DNA from: Bradyrhizobium yuanmingense
GTDB taxonomy: Bacteria > Pseudomonadota > Alphaproteobacteria > Rhizobiales > Xanthobacteraceae
NCBI RefSeq assembly: GCF_029167105.1
Contig: NZ_JARFML010000002.1
Coordinates: 1 to 64,000 of the forward strand
Direction of reading: 5' to 3'
Length of the DNA: 64,000 nucleotides
Positions within the stretch are counted from its first letter, which is position 1. Each line of letters starts with the position of its first letter. The position numbers and the translations under genes are program-made. Shown piece by piece: positions 60,961 through 64,000 of the stretch. The notes beneath the pieces are model-generated. The model was not told where the DNA came from. It made no database searches and worked only from the letters and a program-made list of their open reading frames with translations.

Positions 60961-62388
60961 ATGCGCTATCTCACCCTCCTCGCTTCGCTGATGTGCATGG
61001 CGCTGTCGATCAGTGCCGCCAAGGCTGACCGCCGCGTCGCCTTCGTCGTCGGCAACGGCTCCTACAAGAACGTCGCGCAATTGCCGAACCCGCCGATCGA
61101 CGCCAAGGCGATGGCGGCCACGCTGCGCAATGTCGGCTTCGAGGTGATCGAAGGCTCCAATCTCAGCCGCGACCAGATGACCGAGAAGCTGCTTGATTTC
61201 GGCCGCAAGGCGCAAGGCTCCGATATCGCGCTGTTCTATTATGCCGGCCACGGCATCGCCGTCAGCGGCACCAATTACCTGCTGCCCGTCGACGCCGACA
61301 TCAAGTCGGAGATGGACGTCAAGCTAGGCGCCGCCATCAACATCGACCTGACTCTCGAGCAGACCATGGGCGATGCCAAGGTCAAGCTCGTCTTCCTCGA
61401 TGCCTGCCGCGACAACCCGTTCGCCGCCAAGATCAAGTCGAATTCGGCGACTCGCAGCGTCAACGTCCAGAGCGGCCTCGCCGAGATGAAGTCCGGCGAA
61501 GGCACGCTGATCGCGTTCGCCACCGGCCCGGGCCAGACCGCACTCGACGGCCAGGAGGGCAACAACAGCCCGTTCACGCGGGCGTTGATCGACAACATCA
61601 CCAGGCCCGGCGTCGAGATCCAGCAGGCCATGACGTCGGTGCGCGCTCAGGTCAATGAAGAGACCCGCAAGGGCCAGCTGCCCTGGGGCCACACCAACCT
61701 GACCGGCTCCGTCTATCTCAATCAGGCGCCGACCACCCAGGTCGCCGCCGCGGCCCCGACCGCGACCGGCATCGTGCCGGCGGCGACCGGAAGCTCGGAC
61801 GGTGTCGAGCTCGAATACTGGCGCTCGGTCAAGGAGTCCAACAAGGCCGAGGAGCTCAACGCCTACCTCACCGCTTACCCGAACGGCCAGTTCAAGGCGC
61901 TGGCGCTGGCGCGGCTGGCGGCGATCAAGAGCGGCCCCTCGACCGCGACCCGCACGCTCAATGCCGGCGTCGATCCCGCCACCTTCACGGATGAGGCTAC
62001 CCAAGTGACCGAGGACCAAATCGGTCTCGACAAGAACAAGCGTCGCGACGTGCAGCGTCGACTGACGGCACTCGGCTTCGACACCAACCAGACCGGCGTA
62101 TTCAACGACGAAACGCGCGCCGTGCTCAAGCGCTGGCAGACGGCGCGCGGCTACCCGTCGTCAGGCTATCTGAACAAGCATCAGCACAAGGCCCTGCTCT
62201 CGGAAATCGTGGCTGCTCCGGCGACGGCGAGCGACGGCAGCCAGAAGCCGGCTCGGCGCGCCGCCACCGCCCCGGCTCAGAGCAGCGCGCCGGCTCCCCA
62301 GCCGCGCAGCAATCCCGGCGATGCTGCCGGTGCGGCCTTCGTCGGCGGCGTCGTCGGCGGCATGATGGGCGGCATGTTCCGCCGCTGA
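60961..62388 (+). CDS. Secreted caspase-fold (C14) protein with peptidoglycan-binding domain
   Basis: 475 residues from ATG 60961 (MRYLTLLASLMCMALS), the signal peptide ending 'SAAKADRR'. The caspase-like domain (about 25-260) has the histidine in 'FYYAGHGIAVSG' and the cysteine in 'VFLDACRDNPF'. After a linker (about 310-350), a peptidoglycan-binding_1 domain appears near 370-430 ('RRDVQRRLTALGFDTNQTGVFNDETRAVLKRW' region, given by its ends only). A glycine-rich tail 'GGVVGGMMGGMFRR' closes it. A periplasmic arginine- or lysine-specific protease is possible. Downstream terminator at 62412. Confidence 0.88.
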   Translation: MRYLTLLASLMCMALSISAAKADRRVAFVVGNGSYKNVAQLPNPPIDAKAMAATLRNVGFEVIEGSNLSRDQMTEKLLDFGRKAQGSDIALFYYAGHGIAVSGTNYLLPVDADIKSEMDVKLGAAINIDLTLEQTMGDAKVKLVFLDACRDNPFAAKIKSNSATRSVNVQSGLAEMKSGEGTLIAFATGPGQTALDGQEGNNSPFTRALIDNITRPGVEIQQAMTSVRAQVNEETRKGQLPWGHTNLTGSVYLNQAPTTQVAAAAPTATGIVPAATGSSDGVELEYWRSVKESNKAEELNAYLTAYPNGQFKALALARLAAIKSGPSTATRTLNAGVDPATFTDEATQVTEDQIGLDKNKRRDVQRRLTALGFDTNQTGVFNDETRAVLKRWQTARGYPSSGYLNKHQHKALLSEIVAAPATASDGSQKPARRAATAPAQSSAPAPQPRSNPGDAAGAAFVGGVVGGMMGGMFRR

Positions 62389-62411
62389 GAGCGAGATGGA
62401 TATCAGACGAG

Positions 62412-62439
62412 AAAAGCCCGGCTCGCGCCGGGCTTTTTT
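62412..62439 (+). terminator. Intrinsic terminator after caspase-like gene
   Basis: aaaagcccggc pairs with gccgggctttt around tcgc, then ends in a T-run. It lies 24 bases after the stop. Confidence 0.9.
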
Positions 62440-62464
62440 AATGCGACGGTGGCGCCGCATACTC

Positions 62465-62552
62465 CGTCATTGCGAGGAGCTCTTGCGAGGAAGCAATCCA
62501 GGACTGTCACCGCGGAAAGATTCTGGATTGCTTCGCTACGCTCGCAATGACG
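62465..62552. repeat. Dispersed palindromic repeat, 'cgtcattgcgag' family (copy 3)
   Basis: It begins cgtcattgcgag, contains gaagcaatccag, and returns ctggattgcttcgctacg ending gcaatgacg. Just after the terminator and before the convergent minus-strand gene, again an intergenic 3' end position. Confidence 0.85.
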
Positions 62553-62559
62553 AGTTCTC

Positions 62560-62799
62560 CTACTTCCCCGCAGCTTTCCGCAGCGCCTCGTTGATGCGAT
62601 CCTGCCAGCCGGGACCGCCCTCCTGGAAGAACTCCAGCACGTCCTGATCGATGCGCAGCGTGACCTGCTCCTTGACGCCGGGAACAGCGTTCGGCTTGGG
62701 TGGCGCCGCGGCGACCTTCGCTGTCACCTTCTTGAACGCCGCCTCGGCCTCGGTCCTGGCATCGCCCAACGTGCGCGGCCGCCTCGGTTGATCCGCCAT
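62560..62799 (-). CDS. BrnA-like/CopG-type small protein without a toxin partner
   Basis: 79 residues. The C-terminal half ('EQVTLRIDQDVLEFFQEGGPGWQDRINEALRKA', quoted to identify 'VTLRIDQDVLEFF' and 'GPGWQDRINEAL') matches the ribbon-helix-helix of BrnA antitoxins. The N-terminus is Lys/Ala-rich. A BrnT toxin is normally encoded just before brnA; here cysK precedes it by 3 bases, so it is either an orphan regulator or has been captured into the cysK unit. Confidence 0.75.
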   Translation of the reverse strand: MADQPRRPRTLGDARTEAEAAFKKVTAKVAAAPPKPNAVPGVKEQVTLRIDQDVLEFFQEGGPGWQDRINEALRKAAGK

Positions 62800-62802
62800 G
62801 TT

Positions 62803-63780
62803 CTAGATCCCCTCGAACAGAGCCGTCGAAAGATACCGCTCGGAGAAGGACGGCACGATCGCCAGGATGGTCTTCCCGGAAGCTTCCGGCCGCTTGCCGA
62901 TCTCGAGTGCAGCGGCGATCGCGGCGCCGGATGAGATGCCGCCCGGAATGCCCTCATGCCGCGCCAGCGCGCGCGAGGTCTCGATCGCCGTGGTCGAGTT
63001 GATCTTCACGATCTCATCGATCACGGAGCGGTCGAGGATGTCAGGGACGAAGCCGGCACCGATACCTTGGATCTTGTGCGGAGTATGCTGTCCCCCCGAG
63101 AGCACCGGGCTCTCCTCCGGCTCGACCGCGACCACACGCAAGCCCGGCTTGCGCGGCTTGAGCACCTGGCCGACGCCGGTGATCGTGCCGCCGGTGCCGA
63201 CGCCGGCCACGAAGAAGTCGATGCTGCCGCCGGTGTCGTTCCAGATCTCCTCCGCGGTGGTGCGGCGGTGCACCTCCGGATTGGCGAGGTTCTTGAACTG
63301 CTGCGGCATCACCGAATTCGGCGTCGTCTTCAAGAGCTCCTCGGCGGCCGCGATCGCGCCCTTCATGCCCTGCGCCGCCGGCGTCAGCACCAGCTCGGCG
63401 CCGAGAAAGGCCAGCATCTTGCGTCGCTCGATCGACATCGATTCCGGCATCACCAGCTTGAGCCGGTAGCCGCGGGAGGCCGCCACGAAAGCGAGCGCAA
63501 TGCCGGTATTGCCGGAGGTCGGCTCGATCAGCACGGTGTCGGGCTTGACGATGCCCGCCTTCTCCATCGCGATGATCATGGCCGCGCCGATGCGGTCTTT
63601 GACGCTTGCGGCAGGATTGAAATATTCAAGTTTTGCCAAAATGGTCGCGTTCACGTCCTGCATGCCGGGCAGCCGGCGCAAGCGCACGATGGGCGTGTTG
63701 CCGAAGGCATCGACGATCGAGTCGTAAATCCGGCCGCGGCCGGGTTGGTGCGCTGCACCCGTGTTGGACGATGCGTCCAT
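62803..63780 (-). CDS. cysK: Cysteine synthase A (O-acetylserine sulfhydrylase)
   Basis: 325 residues from ATG 63780 with gggag upstream; the frame extends further but without similarity. PLP-enzyme features: catalytic lysine in '[14 protein letters not shown]', '[16 protein letters not shown]', '[16 protein letters not shown]' (phosphate loop), '[13 protein letters not shown]' and '[14 protein letters not shown]'. It makes cysteine from O-acetylserine and sulfide in the cytoplasm. The next gene (BrnA-like) begins 3 bases after the stop. Confidence 0.96.
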   Translation of the reverse strand: MDASSNTGAAHQPGRGRIYDSIVDAFGNTPIVRLRRLPGMQDVNATILAKLEYFNPAASVKDRIGAAMIIAMEKAGIVKPDTVLIEPTSGNTGIALAFVAASRGYRLKLVMPESMSIERRKMLAFLGAELVLTPAAQGMKGAIAAAEELLKTTPNSVMPQQFKNLANPEVHRRTTAEEIWNDTGGSIDFFVAGVGTGGTITGVGQVLKPRKPGLRVVAVEPEESPVLSGGQHTPHKIQGIGAGFVPDILDRSVIDEIVKINSTTAIETSRALARHEGIPGGISSGAAIAAALEIGKRPEASGKTILAIVPSFSERYLSTALFEGI

Positions 63781-63969
63781 GATGAACTCCCTGTGGCGAC
63801 GATCTGCACGTCTGTCGCGGCCTTGCGCAGTTACGGACAGCTTGCGGCGACACGCAAGCGGCAATGCAGCACATGTTAAATACGCTGCATCGCAAAATCG
63901 CGTGAGCTTTAATTAGCAGAAAACCAACGCATTTGTGTTGCGACCTCGTCAACTGATTCTGCTTATGTT

Positions 63970-63994
63970 AGACTTAGGTCTCAAAGCAGGGAGG
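63970..63994 (+). promoter_or_regulatory. Leader of the next plus-strand gene (SD and possible operator)
   Basis: AGGGAGG at 63988-63994 is a strong ribosome site whose start codon must lie just beyond the window edge. AGAC-ttag-GTCT at 63970-63981 is a small inverted repeat that could be an operator. The 220 bases from cysK to the edge hold both divergent promoters. Confidence 0.5.
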
Positions 63995-64000
63995 TCACCA

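Noticed and set aside
1..64000. CRISPR arrays, rRNA genes, transposase or phage genes
   Set aside because: No regularly spaced repeats, rRNA sequence or recognisable transposase/phage protein was seen on either strand.

Overview
The window reads as a chromosome segment of a Bradyrhizobium-like alphaproteobacterium. The clearest sign is an ndvC-ndvD-ndvB locus for cyclic beta-(1,3),(1,6)-glucan synthesis, an arrangement known from Bradyrhizobium. GC-rich coding sequence, dispersed 'cgtcattgcgag' palindromes and many small conserved-type proteins agree with this. The genus is an inference; no search was run.

Layout. 0-25 kb is core genome: a YejA-like peptide-binding protein, a degenerate adenylate-forming enzyme, a degenerate GGDEF-like protein, sdhE-mfd divergent from recG, a 3-hydroxyisobutyrate-dehydrogenase-like enzyme, a DUF502 membrane protein, glmS and glmU (UDP-GlcNAc supply), a SPOR-like envelope protein, an MgtC-type membrane protein, and ndvC/ndvD/ndvB. 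At 25.6 kb is an intact tRNA-Lys(UUU). Its last 45 bases plus one more base recur at 45.9 kb as a 46-bp direct repeat, so 25.66-45.92 kb looks like a genomic island, although it contains no integrase.

The island holds two related blocks. Each has a large STAND-type regulator (OmpR/PhoB-like winged helix, then an NB-ARC-like ATPase, then a TPR-like helical region), an adjacent paralogous protein of unknown function, a VOC (glyoxalase-fold) protein and a Tat-exported alpha/beta hydrolase. Block 1 also has a putative seven-gene operon: epoxide hydrolase, crotonase, two-subunit molybdenum hydroxylase, OsmC, cupin and NTF2-like protein. Block 2 has a DJ-1/PfpI protein, a crotonase remnant, a GlcG-VOC fusion and a MOSC/thioredoxin-fold chimera. 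Five transcription units carry the same direct-repeat box upstream, TAACAAC-N3-TAACGaGC, with the TAAC units exactly 10 bp apart and always pointing at the gene. I infer that these are operators of the two regulators and that the island is one self-contained regulon. This is the most novel signal in the window.

46-64 kb returns to core-like sequence: a single-domain response regulator with a TTG start, a run of very small proteins, a second Mfd paralogue with a duplicated fragment of its 3' end about 0.8 kb away, a zinc-ribbon protein, a NUDIX hydrolase, an AI-2E family transporter, a secreted protein with three CPHGYDYN repeats, a formyltransferase-like protein, two small secreted proteins, RidA, a DMT permease, a caspase-fold/peptidoglycan-binding protein, a BrnA-like orphan and cysK. 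The window ends just after a Shine-Dalgarno sequence for the next plus-strand gene.
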